From Polyangiaceae bacterium (lineage in GTDB: Bacteria > Myxococcota_A > Polyangia > Polyangiales > Polyangiaceae), in NCBI GenBank assembly GCA_025936045.1, contig JAICUB010000008.1:1-64000 (forward strand): DNA of 64,000 nucleotides, read 5' to 3'. Shown here one piece after another: positions 10,002-18,588 of this stretch (position 1 is its first letter; each line of letters begins with the position of its first letter). The notes under the pieces were generated by a model that was given only the letters and a program-made list of their open reading frames with translations, did no database searches and was not told where the DNA came from. The translations under genes were made by a program, and so were the position numbers.

Positions 10002-10028
10002 CGCGGCAAGAAAGGCCTACTACCGCAT

Positions 10029-10057
10029 GCGAGCCCGGGCTCTTGTACTAGGCTCGC
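10029..10057 (+). other. Inverted repeat between permease and kinase genes
   Basis: A 7-base stem, GCGAGCC at 10029-10035 and GGCTCGC at 10051-10057, encloses 15 bases. It also contains the perfect 12-base palindrome GAGCCCGGGCTC at 10031-10042. It lies in the 66-base gap between the sugar permease and the kinase. No T-run follows, so a classical terminator is unlikely; it might lower readthrough or act as an operator. Confidence 0.35.
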
Positions 10058-10067
10058 CTCGGTCTTC

Positions 10068-11534
10068 GTGATGCTGTTTACCGTAGAGTGCGCAACGTGC
10101 GCCAAGCGCATGTCCGTACCCGAAGAGCTTTATGAGAAGCGGGTGCGGGGGCGCGCGGCGTTGCTCGCGTGTCGCGGGTGTGGCGCGAAGATCCGCCTCG
10201 ACGGCACCGCCGGCGGCCCGCCGCCGAAGGTGACGGGCGGCCTCTGGCTCGAGCAGCAGCCGGAACCCGAGCCGGCGCCGGACGCAGCGCAGCGAGACTC
10301 CTCGGCGCGCCAACCCATCGCGCGCATCGGGCGCTACGCCCTGTTCGAGCAATTCGCGAGCGGCGGCATGGCCACCGTGCACTTCGGGCGGCTCGACGGC
10401 GCGGGCGGGTTCCAGCGCGTGGTCGCGATCAAGCGCCTGCTGCCGCAGCTCGTGAAAAACGAGGACTTCACGCAGATGCTCCTGAAAGAGGCACGGCTCG
10501 CGGCGCGCGTCCGCAATCCGAACGTCGTGCCGACCGTCGACGTCGTGGCGTCGAAGGGCGACGTACTGCTCGTCCTCGAGTACGTCCACGGGGAGTCTTT
10601 GAGCGCGCTCTGCCGCACGCAGGCCCGCGAGCGCAAGGAGCACATTCCGCTCGACGTCGCGGTCGGCGTGATGCTCGGGGTGCTGCAGGGGCTCGACGCC
10701 GTGCACGAGGCCACCGACGAACAGGGCCGCCCGCTCGGCCTCGTTCATCGCGACATCTCGCCGCCCAACGTGATCGTCGGCGCCGACGGCCACACGCGCG
10801 TGCTCGACTTCGGCATCGCCAAGGCGCTCGAGCACATCGAGGACTCGAATCCGAACCGCGTGAAAGGCAAGGCCGGCTACATGTCGCCCGAGCAAATCCG
10901 CGGCGAGCGCCTCACGCAACGCTCCGACGTGTTTTCGGCCGGCATCATGTTGTGGGAGCTCCTCGCCACTCGCCGTCTTTTCACGGCCGAAGCCGAGACC
11001 GAGCGCATGCAGAAGATCCTCGACGGCGGCTATCCGACGCCGAGCACGTACCGGCCCGAGCTGCCGCCCGAGCTCGATCGGGTCGCGATGCGAGCGCTCG
11101 CGCTCGATCCCGAGCAGCGGTTCGAAAACTGCCGTGAGTTCGCCACGGCGCTCGAGCAGGCGGCGCCGAGCGCGTCGGCTCGCCGCATCGCGGAGTGGGT
11201 CAACGATCTCGCCGCCGAGAACCTCGCGCTGCGCGCGCGCATGGTGGCGGAGGTCGAGACCTGGGAGAACGCAGGGCCCGATTTGCCGCTGAACTCGACG
11301 CCCTTCGCCGCCGAAGCCGCGATTTTGATGACGCCGCCGCCGCCCGGCACCACGAACCCGCCGCCCCCCGTGCACGCGCCGCCGCTCGCGCCCCTGCCGA
11401 TCATCGCGAACCATGGCGAATCCGTCTCCGTTGCGGCGTCTCCCGGCGGAGCCGCGTCGCGCCTGACCCCGCTCGTCGTGGGCGCGCTGATCCTCGTGGG
11501 CATGGTCGTGACGGCGTGGGTCGCTCTGCGCTAG
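10068..11534 (+). CDS. Membrane-anchored eukaryote-like Ser/Thr protein kinase with N-terminal zinc ribbon
   Basis: A 488-residue Hanks-type kinase. Residues 8-38 form a zinc-ribbon-like element (C8-x2-C11 ... C35-x2-C38). The kinase domain (about 90-370) has the Gly-rich loop ASGGMATVHFG, the ATP-anchoring Lys in VAIKR (K122), the catalytic loop HRDISPPN (Asp229), the DFG triplet at 247-249 and GYMSPEQ in the activation segment, so it should be active. A Pro-rich linker (about 425-450) leads to a single C-terminal transmembrane helix (about 465-487), leaving the kinase in the cytoplasm. There is no obvious extracellular sensor domain. It sits between the permease and binding-protein genes of a sugar ABC importer. 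GTG 10068 and ATG 10071 are both possible starts. Confidence 0.95.
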   Translation: MMLFTVECATCAKRMSVPEELYEKRVRGRAALLACRGCGAKIRLDGTAGGPPPKVTGGLWLEQQPEPEPAPDAAQRDSSARQPIARIGRYALFEQFASGGMATVHFGRLDGAGGFQRVVAIKRLLPQLVKNEDFTQMLLKEARLAARVRNPNVVPTVDVVASKGDVLLVLEYVHGESLSALCRTQARERKEHIPLDVAVGVMLGVLQGLDAVHEATDEQGRPLGLVHRDISPPNVIVGADGHTRVLDFGIAKALEHIEDSNPNRVKGKAGYMSPEQIRGERLTQRSDVFSAGIMLWELLATRRLFTAEAETERMQKILDGGYPTPSTYRPELPPELDRVAMRALALDPEQRFENCREFATALEQAAPSASARRIAEWVNDLAAENLALRARMVAEVETWENAGPDLPLNSTPFAAEAAILMTPPPPGTTNPPPPVHAPPLAPLPIIANHGESVSVAASPGGAASRLTPLVVGALILVGMVVTAWVALR

Positions 11535-11691
11535 GCGCGCCGCAGCTGAACGCGGGGACCGCCGTGATCCGGAGCCGGAGTGCGAGAGCACCGGCATTCG
11601 ACGCGCTGGGCGAGCCCCAAAAGCTGCCTCACGCCGCGTTCGGAGGGAGGGCGTGCTTGCTTCCCGTCCGTGCGGGCGCTCAGATCCTCGC

Positions 11692-12696
11692 ATGCACGCC
11701 CGCGACTTCGGCCGCCGTCTTGCGTTCGTGCTCGTTCTTGGCGGCTGTCACGAAAAAGCAAGCGCACCCGCTCCGGGCGCGTCGCCGGCCGCCACGACGA
11801 GCACGGCGGGCGGCGGTCCCGTCGCGGCCGGAGAGCGCAAGCTCGTGATCGGCGTGAGCCAATGCAACCTCGGCGAGCCCTGGCGCGTGCAGATGAACGC
11901 GGACCTAAAAACCGCGGCGAGGAAGCACCCGAACGTGACGCTCGTCTTCAAAGATGCGCAGAACGACTCGCTGCGCCAGCGCGCCCAAGTCGAGGAGCTT
12001 GCGGCCGCACACGTCGACGTGCTCGTGATTTCGCCGAAAGAAGCGGCGCCGCTGACGAAGCCCGTTGCGGAAGTCTTCCACCAGAAAATCCCGGTGATCG
12101 TGCTCGACCGCGCCGTCGACGGCGACGAATTCACGACCTTCGTCGGAGCCGACAATCAGCGCATCGGGCGCGAGGCGGGCAAGCTCGTGCGAGAGCTCGC
12201 CGGCGCTCGAGCGAACATCGTCGAGCTCGAAGGGCTCATGACCTCGACGCCGGGACAGGATCGGCACAAGGGCTTTCGTGAAGGCCTCGATCTAGCGAAC
12301 CACCCGGGGCTCGAGCTCGTGTTCGAGGCGGACATGGCGTGGCTCGAGCCGAACGCGCGCAAGGAGATGGAATCGGCGCTCGCGGCGCACAGGAAGATCG
12401 ACGTCGTGTACGCACACAACGATCCGGGCGCGCACGGCGCGTATCTGGCGGCAAAAGCCGCCGGTCGCGAGCACGAGATGAAGTTCGTCGGCATCGACGC
12501 GCTGCCGCAAGAGGGCGTGCGCTACGTGAAGGACGGCATCCTCGACGCCACGTTCGCGTACCCGACGGGCGGCGCCGAAGCGATCGCGCTTGCGCTCGAG
12601 CTTGCCGCCGGAAAGACGGTGCCGCACCACGTGACGCTCGGGACGCGCCTCTACACGAAGGCGAACGTGGATCAGGGCGGCGAAGCGATTCAGTGA
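11692..12696 (+). CDS. Periplasmic sugar-binding lipoprotein (RbsB-like, ABC transporter)
   Basis: A 334-residue solute-binding protein of the periplasmic-binding-protein type I fold used by ribose and galactose importers. The ATG at 11692 gives a short signal with the lipobox LGGC (Cys19), which fixes this start over an upstream in-frame one at 11653. After an Ala/Thr/Gly-rich linker the fold begins with KLVIGVSQCNLGEPWRVQM; further family features are VDVLVISPKEAAPL, PVIVLDRAV, YAHNDPGAHGAY and KFVGIDALP. It completes the importer whose ATPase and permease lie upstream on the other side of the kinase gene. It is separated from the kinase stop by about 157 bases, so it may have its own promoter, and is followed after 26 bases by the isomerase-like gene. 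Confidence 0.93.
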   Translation: MHARDFGRRLAFVLVLGGCHEKASAPAPGASPAATTSTAGGGPVAAGERKLVIGVSQCNLGEPWRVQMNADLKTAARKHPNVTLVFKDAQNDSLRQRAQVEELAAAHVDVLVISPKEAAPLTKPVAEVFHQKIPVIVLDRAVDGDEFTTFVGADNQRIGREAGKLVRELAGARANIVELEGLMTSTPGQDRHKGFREGLDLANHPGLELVFEADMAWLEPNARKEMESALAAHRKIDVVYAHNDPGAHGAYLAAKAAGREHEMKFVGIDALPQEGVRYVKDGILDATFAYPTGGAEAIALALELAAGKTVPHHVTLGTRLYTKANVDQGGEAIQ

Positions 12697-12722
12697 GTCG
12701 AGAAACTCGAACGAGAGCACGC

Positions 12723-14243
12723 ATGTCCAAAAAAATTGCCGTGTATTGGCCGGGTGACGGTCGCAAGAAGCCGAACGAGCTCGCGCTGCCGAACATCGAG
12801 GCCGCGACGCTCCAACTCGAAAATGCGCTGAAAAGGCTGGGACGCGAGCCGTATCGCGTGCCCGGCTTCTTGAGCAAACCGCACGAAGGACGCGATGCGC
12901 TCGGCCCCATCGACGATCCGATCGTCGGCATGTTCGTGCACTGGGTCTACGGCCCGCACACGACGGAAGGCGTCGTCGGCAAGGACAACCCGCTGCTGCT
13001 CGCCTCGAACTTCTCCGGACGCTGGCCGGGACTCGTCGGGCTCTTGAACACGGGCGCCTGTCTCACGAGCTTGAAGCGCCGCCATTCCCGCATCTGGACG
13101 AGCGCGGACGACATGAGCTCGGACGCGGTCTTCATGGCCGAGCTCGACGAGTGGTGCCGTACCGGCGCCATCGCGCACTCCGAAGCCGGCATTCGCCGTC
13201 ACGCACCCGTGAGCCCCGACGCGGCCGCTCGCGCCGCGCGCGTCGCAGCCGGCATTCGCCGGCGCCGGCCGCTCATTCTCATGCTCGGCGACACCTCGAT
13301 GGGCATGATCAACGGCTATTTTGGCCCCCGCATGCTCGCACCGCACGGCTTCGGCGAACACAAGATCGACCAAGCCTGGATCATCGACCGTGGCAGGAGC
13401 ATCGCCGACGAGCGCATCGCGGACGCGTTCGCCTTCGTCAAAGACAGGGGCCTCACCTTTCACTGGCGCGAGGGGGGCACGGCAGCGGACTTCGACGAGA
13501 ACGCTTCGCGCGAGCAGCTCCGTGATTACCTCGTGGCTCTGGATTTGCTCGGCGAATACGGAGCCGATTGCCTCGGCTGGCAATATCAACTCGGGTTGAT
13601 TCCCCTGCGTCCGCCGTCCGATCTCGCCGAGGGCCTGCTCAACTCCGCGTGCCGCCCGGAGTCGAACGGGCAACCGATCGCGACGGCCACGGAAGCCGAT
13701 CAGGGCAACGTGGTGCCGATGGAAATGCTCAAACGTTTGCTCGCCGACAAGGGTTTGCACCCGGCGGTCATGTTCCACGACGTACGCTGGGGTGCCGAGC
13801 ACGACGGCCGCTTTCTCTGGGTATTGCTCAATTCCGGCTCCTGCGGCGCCTACGCGTTCAACCACGACCCGGACACGCTGCGCGGCGCGCACAGCTATCG
13901 CCAGCCTTCGCTCTACTTCCCGACGCCGGGCGGCACCTTCGCGGGCGAGAGCTTGCCGGGCACGATGACGTGGGCGCGCGCGTACATCGCAGACGACGTG
14001 CTCTGGATGGACGTCGGCAAGGGTGAGGTCGTGAAGCTTCCGCCCGAGAAGCGCGACGCGTGGTGGGAAGGGACGACGCGCGAGTGGCCGTTCATGGCGG
14101 CGGACCTGGGCGTCGGTCGCGACATGCTGATGGCGCACTACCAGTCGAACCACGTCGCCGTCGCGTACGGCGACGTCTTCGGCGAGATGGTCGCGCTCAG
14201 CCAGGAGCTCGGCTTTCGCGTGCGCATCCTCGGGAACACCTGA
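12723..14243 (+). CDS. L-fucose/L-arabinose isomerase-like protein
   Basis: A 506-residue protein of the FucI/AraA-like isomerase superfamily, which interconverts aldoses and ketoses with a divalent metal. Family-like features are the N-terminal fold beginning KKIAVYWPGDG, LMLGDTSMGMINGYFG in the middle, ATEADQGNVVP and MFHDVRW as likely metal-site regions, and HYQSNHVAVAYGD near the C-terminus with a candidate His. The ATG at 12723 is preceded by an AACGAGAG stretch that can serve as a ribosome binding site. Its position after a sugar-binding protein suggests that it handles the imported sugar, perhaps a deoxy- or uncommon sugar. It ends 17 bases before the stop of the facing permease gene. 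The substrate is unknown, and typical partners such as a fuculokinase or aldolase are not in the window. Confidence 0.78.
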   Translation: MSKKIAVYWPGDGRKKPNELALPNIEAATLQLENALKRLGREPYRVPGFLSKPHEGRDALGPIDDPIVGMFVHWVYGPHTTEGVVGKDNPLLLASNFSGRWPGLVGLLNTGACLTSLKRRHSRIWTSADDMSSDAVFMAELDEWCRTGAIAHSEAGIRRHAPVSPDAAARAARVAAGIRRRRPLILMLGDTSMGMINGYFGPRMLAPHGFGEHKIDQAWIIDRGRSIADERIADAFAFVKDRGLTFHWREGGTAADFDENASREQLRDYLVALDLLGEYGADCLGWQYQLGLIPLRPPSDLAEGLLNSACRPESNGQPIATATEADQGNVVPMEMLKRLLADKGLHPAVMFHDVRWGAEHDGRFLWVLLNSGSCGAYAFNHDPDTLRGAHSYRQPSLYFPTPGGTFAGESLPGTMTWARAYIADDVLWMDVGKGEVVKLPPEKRDAWWEGTTREWPFMAADLGVGRDMLMAHYQSNHVAVAYGDVFGEMVALSQELGFRVRILGNT

Positions 14244-14260
14244 GCCAGGGAGGTCGCGTC

Positions 14261-15193
14261 CTAACGTCTGCGCAAGCGATCGATCCCGACCGCGACGACG
14301 ATGATCACGCCCGTCAAAATCTCCTGCACCCAATTCGGCAGGCCGACGTGCGTGCAGCCCGTCTTGATCACGGTCATGAGCAGCGCCCCCAGCAAGGTGC
14401 CGGCCACCGAACCTTGACCGCCCGCGAGCGAACCGCCGCCGATCACCACGGCGGCGATGGCCTCGAGCTCGAGCCCGATCGAGTCGGTCGGATCGCCGAC
14501 GGTGAGCGTCGAAAACTCCAGCACGCCGGCGACGCCCGTGAGCGCGCCGCAGAGCGCGTACACGGCGACGACCACGCGCTCGACCGGGATGCCGCACAGT
14601 CGCGCCGTGTTCTCGTTCGAGCCGATCGCCAGCACGTGGCGCCCGAACACGGTGAAATGCAGAACGATCGCCGCCGCGACCGCCAGCGCGAGTGTGAGCC
14701 ACACCCCCGCCGGTAGCGCCGCGCCGGCGCCCGCCGTCATCAAGTGCTCGAGCCCGTGCGGATCGGCGTCGATCTTCTGCTCGCCCGCGAGCCCCTTCGC
14801 CACGCCGCGCAGCACGCTCATGCTGCCGAGCGTCACGATGAACGGCGTGATCTTGCCGCGCGCCGCGAGCACGCCGTTCAACCAACCGGTGACGACGGTC
14901 GCGAGCACGCCGAGCGTCACCGCGGCGACCACCCCGGCGCCGCTCTGGAGCACGCGTGCAACGACGACGCTCGTCAGCGCCACCGCGGAGCCGATCGACA
15001 GATCGATACCGCCGAGCAAAATCACGAACGTCATCCCGAGGGACGAGACGGCGACGACGGCCGTCTGCCGCAACATGGTCGTGAGGTTCACGCCGCCGGG
15101 GAACGTCGCGGGCGCGAGCACCGAAAACAGCGCATAAACCGCGACGAGCGCCGCGAGCGGTCCGACCCACGACCGGCGCAAGAGCTCCTTCAC
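14261..15193 (-). CDS. Sugar ABC transporter permease (RbsC type), second system
   Basis: A 310-residue polytopic membrane protein with CUT2 permease hallmarks: VILLGGIDLSIGSAVALTS and VVIGGGSLAGGQGS, plus several hydrophobic helices. It starts with GTG at 15193, which overlaps the TGA stop of the upstream ATPase gene by 4 bases (GTGA), so the two are probably translationally coupled. With the ATPase and the binding protein it makes a second complete sugar importer, convergent with the first. Confidence 0.93.
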   Translation of the reverse strand: MKELLRRSWVGPLAALVAVYALFSVLAPATFPGGVNLTTMLRQTAVVAVSSLGMTFVILLGGIDLSIGSAVALTSVVVARVLQSGAGVVAAVTLGVLATVVTGWLNGVLAARGKITPFIVTLGSMSVLRGVAKGLAGEQKIDADPHGLEHLMTAGAGAALPAGVWLTLALAVAAAIVLHFTVFGRHVLAIGSNENTARLCGIPVERVVVAVYALCGALTGVAGVLEFSTLTVGDPTDSIGLELEAIAAVVIGGGSLAGGQGSVAGTLLGALLMTVIKTGCTHVGLPNWVQEILTGVIIVVAVGIDRLRRR

Positions 15194-16686
15194 GCGCCCG
15201 CGGCCTCCTGCAGCAGCGCTCGCTCGTCGAGGCCGGAGACGGAACGCGCAGGGCCGAGCACGCCCTTGTGCATGACGGCGACGCGATCGCAGAGGGCGAT
15301 GAGCTCGTCGAAGTGGCTCGACACGATGAGCACCGCCTTGCCCTCCGCGCAGAGCTCACCGATGAGCTCGTGGAGCTCGGCGCGGCTCCTCACGTCGATG
15401 CCGCGCGTCGGCTCGTCGAGCAGCAGCACGTCTACGTCGTGGTAGAGCAAGCGCGCGACCGCGATCTTCTGTTGGTTGCCGCCCGAAAGCTCGCGCACGC
15501 GCTGGTCCGGCCCGCGCGCACGGATACCGAGGCGCGCAATCCAAAACGCCGCCGCGTCGTGCTCGGCCCGTTGCGAGAGGAAACCCCGCCGGAGCAGCGG
15601 TTTCAGGCGTGAAAGCGTCAAGTTTTTCGCGACGCTGAGGCCGAGCGCGAGACCCTCCCGGGCGCGGTCTTCACTCAGGAGCCCGACGCCCTGCGCCAGG
15701 CGGGCGCGCGGCGTCGCTTCTCCGACCAGTCCGCGCACGCGGACTCGACCGCTCCGCACGCGATCCAGTCCGAACACGGCGCGCAGGAGCTCCGTGCGCC
15801 CGGAGCCCATGAGCCCCGCGATGCCGAGCACCTCACCGCGACGGAGCTCGAGGCTCGCGGCCTTCGGCAAGCGAGCGCCGCGCACTTCGTGGAGCGACAG
15901 CACGACCTCACCCGGCGAGCGCGCTCGCGCCGTGCCGACTTCGACGGCCTCGCCGGCCATCGCCGTCACGAGCGCTTCGTTCGTCGTGTCGCGGACGGCG
16001 CCGCTCGCGACCTCGCGTCCGTCGCGGAGCACCGTGTAGCGGTCCGCGATTCGCCGGATTTCATCGAGAAAATGCGAGACGTACAGGATCGTCAGGCCGC
16101 GCTCGCGCAACGCGGACAGCGTTGCGAAGAGCCGCTCCACGTCCGCGTGCCCGAGGCTGCTCGTCGGTTCGTCGAGAATCAGCAGCCGGCAGTCGTCGTG
16201 CGCGAGCGCGCGCGCAATCTCGACGAGCTGCTGCTCGGCTGCCGACAGCGCTCCCACGCGCGCGTCGAGCGGCAGCGTCGTGCCGCCGTCCGACAAGAGA
16301 GCGAGCGCGCGCTCGGCGCGCAGGTTCGCTTCCCGGCGCGAAAGCCAGCCGAACCGCCGCGGCTCCGAGCCGAGCACGATGTTCTCGGCGACGCCGAGGT
16401 GCGCGCACAGCGAGAGCTCCTGATGCACGATCGCAACTCCGCGCGCGCGCGCGTCGAGCGGCCCCGAGGGCGCGTACGCGGCGCCGTCGAGCTCGAGCGA
16501 GCCTGCGTCCGGTCGCTCGACGCCGGCGAGGATCTTCAGCAGCGTGCTCTTGCCGGCGCCGTTTTCCCCGAGCATCGCGTGCACGGAGCCGACCGCGAGC
16601 TCGAGCGAAACGGCGTGGAGCACGGGCGTCGCGCCGAAGCTCTTCGCGACGCCGCGCGCCGTGAGCCGCGGCGCGGAGCCGCTCAC
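15190..16686 (-). CDS. Sugar ABC transporter, double ATP-binding protein, second system
   Basis: A 498-residue protein with two ABC ATPase domains. Domain 1 has Walker A GENGAGKST, the weak signature LSAAEQQLVEIA and Walker B LLILDEPTSS. Domain 2 has the family-typical altered Walker A GLMGSGRTE, a full LSGGNQQKIAVA signature and LLLDEPTRGID, keeping the Glu that is Asp in the first system. The GTG start at 16686 overlaps the stop of the binding-protein gene (GTGA) and is preferred over a long upstream open frame that runs through that gene. It energises the permease encoded next. Order: binding protein, ATPase, permease, all overlapping by 4 bases. Confidence 0.94.
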   Translation of the reverse strand: MSGSAPRLTARGVAKSFGATPVLHAVSLELAVGSVHAMLGENGAGKSTLLKILAGVERPDAGSLELDGAAYAPSGPLDARARGVAIVHQELSLCAHLGVAENIVLGSEPRRFGWLSRREANLRAERALALLSDGGTTLPLDARVGALSAAEQQLVEIARALAHDDCRLLILDEPTSSLGHADVERLFATLSALRERGLTILYVSHFLDEIRRIADRYTVLRDGREVASGAVRDTTNEALVTAMAGEAVEVGTARARSPGEVVLSLHEVRGARLPKAASLELRRGEVLGIAGLMGSGRTELLRAVFGLDRVRSGRVRVRGLVGEATPRARLAQGVGLLSEDRAREGLALGLSVAKNLTLSRLKPLLRRGFLSQRAEHDAAAFWIARLGIRARGPDQRVRELSGGNQQKIAVARLLYHDVDVLLLDEPTRGIDVRSRAELHELIGELCAEGKAVLIVSSHFDELIALCDRVAVMHKGVLGPARSVSGLDERALLQEAAGA

Positions 16687-17711
16687 TCGTTCAGCCACTT
16701 CGCCAAGTCCGGCTTCACGAGCTCCTGGATCGCGGGCTGATTCATGTTCTTCCGGTCGAGCAGCTCCGCGCCCGTGTCCGTGCGCGCCTCGACGGCCTTG
16801 CCGCGCAGGTGATCGACGAGCGCGTGGACCGTGAGCTCGCCCATCTTGAACGGCTTTTGCAGGACGAGCGCGTCGATTTCGCCTGCTCGGACGGCCTTGG
16901 CGAGCTTGTCGGAGATGTCGAAGCCGACGAAATGGATCTTGCCGGTGAGCTTCGCTTTCTCGAGCGCGAGCAGCATGCCGAACGTCGTCGACTCGTTCGG
17001 CGTGAAGACGGCGCTCACGCCGCCGCCCGCGGCGTTTTGTGCGAGCAACAGCCGCTCGGACGCCGCGAACGCGCTCTCGGTCGTGGGTCCGCCGTATTGG
17101 TTGTCGCTCACGACCTCGAGCCCAGGGTGCGTCTTCACGCCCGCCAAAAATCCTTCCTCTCGCTCGTGGGTGCTGGCCGAGCCTTCTTGGTAGCGGAGGA
17201 CCACGAGCTTGCCCGGTCCGCCGAGAAGCTCCGCGATACGCGTCGCCGCGAGCGCGCCTGCCGCGCGATTGTCCGTGGCGACGAAGCTCACGACGTTCCC
17301 GCCCGAGAGGGCCGAATCGAAAATCACGACCGGCGATCCGGCTCGTGCCGCCGCGTTCACGCTCGAAACGAGCGCTTTGTCGTTGAGCGGCGCGAGCGCG
17401 ATGCCCGAGACCTTCTGCGCCACGAACGACTGCATCAAATCGATCTGACTCTTCAGATCGTCTTCCTTCAGCGGTCCCTTCCACACGAGGTCCACGTCGA
17501 GCTCGCGTGAAGCCTTCACGGCTCCGGCGTGCACGCTCTTCCAGAACTCGTGGGTCGTGCCCTTCGGAATCAGCGCGAGGCGCAGTCGCGGGACGTTCGG
17601 CTTCGCGCCTGCGCCTCCGGGCGCGCCGCGCTTCGAGCACCCGAACACTGCGAAAGCTGCGACCAGGGCGAACGTGAGCAAGCGGCGCTGCACGTCGCCC
17701 ACGTCTATCAC
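16683..17711 (-). CDS. Periplasmic sugar-binding lipoprotein, second system
   Basis: A 342-residue type I periplasmic binding protein. A signal with the lipobox VFGC (Cys25) precedes a Gly/Ala-rich linker and the fold beginning RLRLALIPKGTTHEFW, then VSGIALAPLN, SPVVIFDSAL, VSFVATDN and IHFVGFDIS, all typical of RbsB-like proteins. The GTG at 17711 is taken as the start; a second GTG a few codons downstream is possible. It is the first gene of the second ABC operon, overlaps the ATPase gene by 4 bases and shares only family-level similarity with the binding protein at 11692, so the two importers probably take up different sugars. Confidence 0.92.
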   Translation of the reverse strand: MIDVGDVQRRLLTFALVAAFAVFGCSKRGAPGGAGAKPNVPRLRLALIPKGTTHEFWKSVHAGAVKASRELDVDLVWKGPLKEDDLKSQIDLMQSFVAQKVSGIALAPLNDKALVSSVNAAARAGSPVVIFDSALSGGNVVSFVATDNRAAGALAATRIAELLGGPGKLVVLRYQEGSASTHEREEGFLAGVKTHPGLEVVSDNQYGGPTTESAFAASERLLLAQNAAGGGVSAVFTPNESTTFGMLLALEKAKLTGKIHFVGFDISDKLAKAVRAGEIDALVLQKPFKMGELTVHALVDHLRGKAVEARTDTGAELLDRKNMNQPAIQELVKPDLAKWLNE

Positions 17712-17737
17712 GCCGCCCGCGCGACCTCGATTGGACT

Positions 17738-18535
17738 TCAGCCCGCCGTGCCGGCCGTCACCGAGGACCCGGATTGTCCGCCGTAGCCCGCGCCGGATTG
17801 GCCGCTCACCCCGCCCGAGCCCGCCTGACCGCCGCCGGCCTGGCCGGCCGCCCCGGTACCTGCCTGGCCGCTACCACCCTGGCCGTTACCGCCCTGGCCG
17901 TTACCGCCCTGGCCGTTACCGCCTTGGCCGTTACCGCTCCCGCCTAGGCCGGCGTGTCCACTCGCGCCGTTGCCCGCGGAGCCGCCGGCTGCCGAACCCG
18001 CGCCAGCGTGGCTGCCGCCGCCGCTGGTCGTTCCGCCGCCGCTCGTTCCGCCGACCCCGCCGACCGAGGTTCCGGCGCCGGCTTCGCCGCCTTCACCGCT
18101 CGTACCCGTCGCGCCGGCCTCGGCCGCTCCGGCTTCGCCGCCTTCTGCCTGGCTTCCGCCGACGCCGGAGCCTGCACCGCTGGTGCTGGTGCCGCCGGTG
18201 CCGCCCGTTGCGCCCGTGCCCATGCTCGTACCGCCCGTGGATCCGCCGCGTCCGCCGGACGGCGTGTTTCCAGTGCCGCCGGCTTCTGTCGGCGCGGTGC
18301 CGCCGGAGCTGCGCGCGCCCGCGCCACCGACGCCTACCGCCGTCGAGCCGCCGCTCTCCGTACCGCCGGTGCCGGGATTTCCGTTGCCGCCCCGCCCAGC
18401 GCCGTGGCCCGGGGTCGCCGCCGTGGCACCCGTGCCCCCCGGAATGTCATGACCGGGGTTCAGCGAACACGCGACCCAGCACGACCCAATCGTGAGGGCG
18501 ACGACGAGACGCAGCTGACGAAAACTCCCAGCCAC
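17738..18535 (-). CDS. Glycine-rich lipoprotein of unknown function
   Basis: A 265-residue protein with an N-terminal signal and a likely lipobox ending WVAC (Cys23). Beyond it the sequence is almost entirely low-complexity Gly with Ser, Thr, Ala, Asn and Gln, and has no recognisable fold. A run of GGNGQ units near residues 200-220 is encoded by 15-base repeats. Proteins of this composition are frequent in Polyangiales and are thought to be surface or periplasmic. Two more are in this window. It lies 26 bases upstream of the sugar-binding lipoprotein gene, so it could be the first gene of that operon. Function unknown. Confidence 0.7.
   Translation of the reverse strand: MAGSFRQLRLVVALTIGSCWVACSLNPGHDIPGGTGATAATPGHGAGRGGNGNPGTGGTESGGSTAVGVGGAGARSSGGTAPTEAGGTGNTPSGGRGGSTGGTSMGTGATGGTGGTSTSGAGSGVGGSQAEGGEAGAAEAGATGTSGEGGEAGAGTSVGGVGGTSGGGTTSGGGSHAGAGSAAGGSAGNGASGHAGLGGSGNGQGGNGQGGNGQGGNGQGGSGQAGTGAAGQAGGGQAGSGGVSGQSGAGYGGQSGSSVTAGTAG
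17881..17940 (-). repeat. 15-base tandem repeat inside the Gly-rich lipoprotein gene
   Basis: Four nearly identical copies of the unit GGCCGTTACCGCCCT (plus-strand reading) occur in a row, encoding repeated Gly-Asn-Gly-Gln-Gly. Only a T in place of C in the third unit and the last unit's end deviate. Such arrays can change copy number by slippage without shifting the frame. Confidence 0.8.
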
Positions 18536-18588
18536 CGTTAGGGGTTTTTAGCACGCAGCGGCTCCCCCGGCCAAGCCGCATCACGCTC

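Noticed and set aside
12339-12722. In-frame extension of the isomerase-like gene into the binding-protein gene.
   Set aside because: The extension is Arg-rich noise in another frame of the binding-protein gene; the ATG at 12723 has a plausible ribosome binding site and starts the conserved fold.
12690-15359. A very long minus-strand open frame (889 codons) across the isomerase and permease genes.
   Set aside because: It has no family similarity and is a mirror of the GC-biased codons of the real genes on both strands; the isomerase and permease explain the DNA better.
16687-17640. N-terminal extension of the second sugar ATPase.
   Set aside because: It runs through the binding-protein gene in another frame; the GTGA overlap at 16686 gives the expected length.
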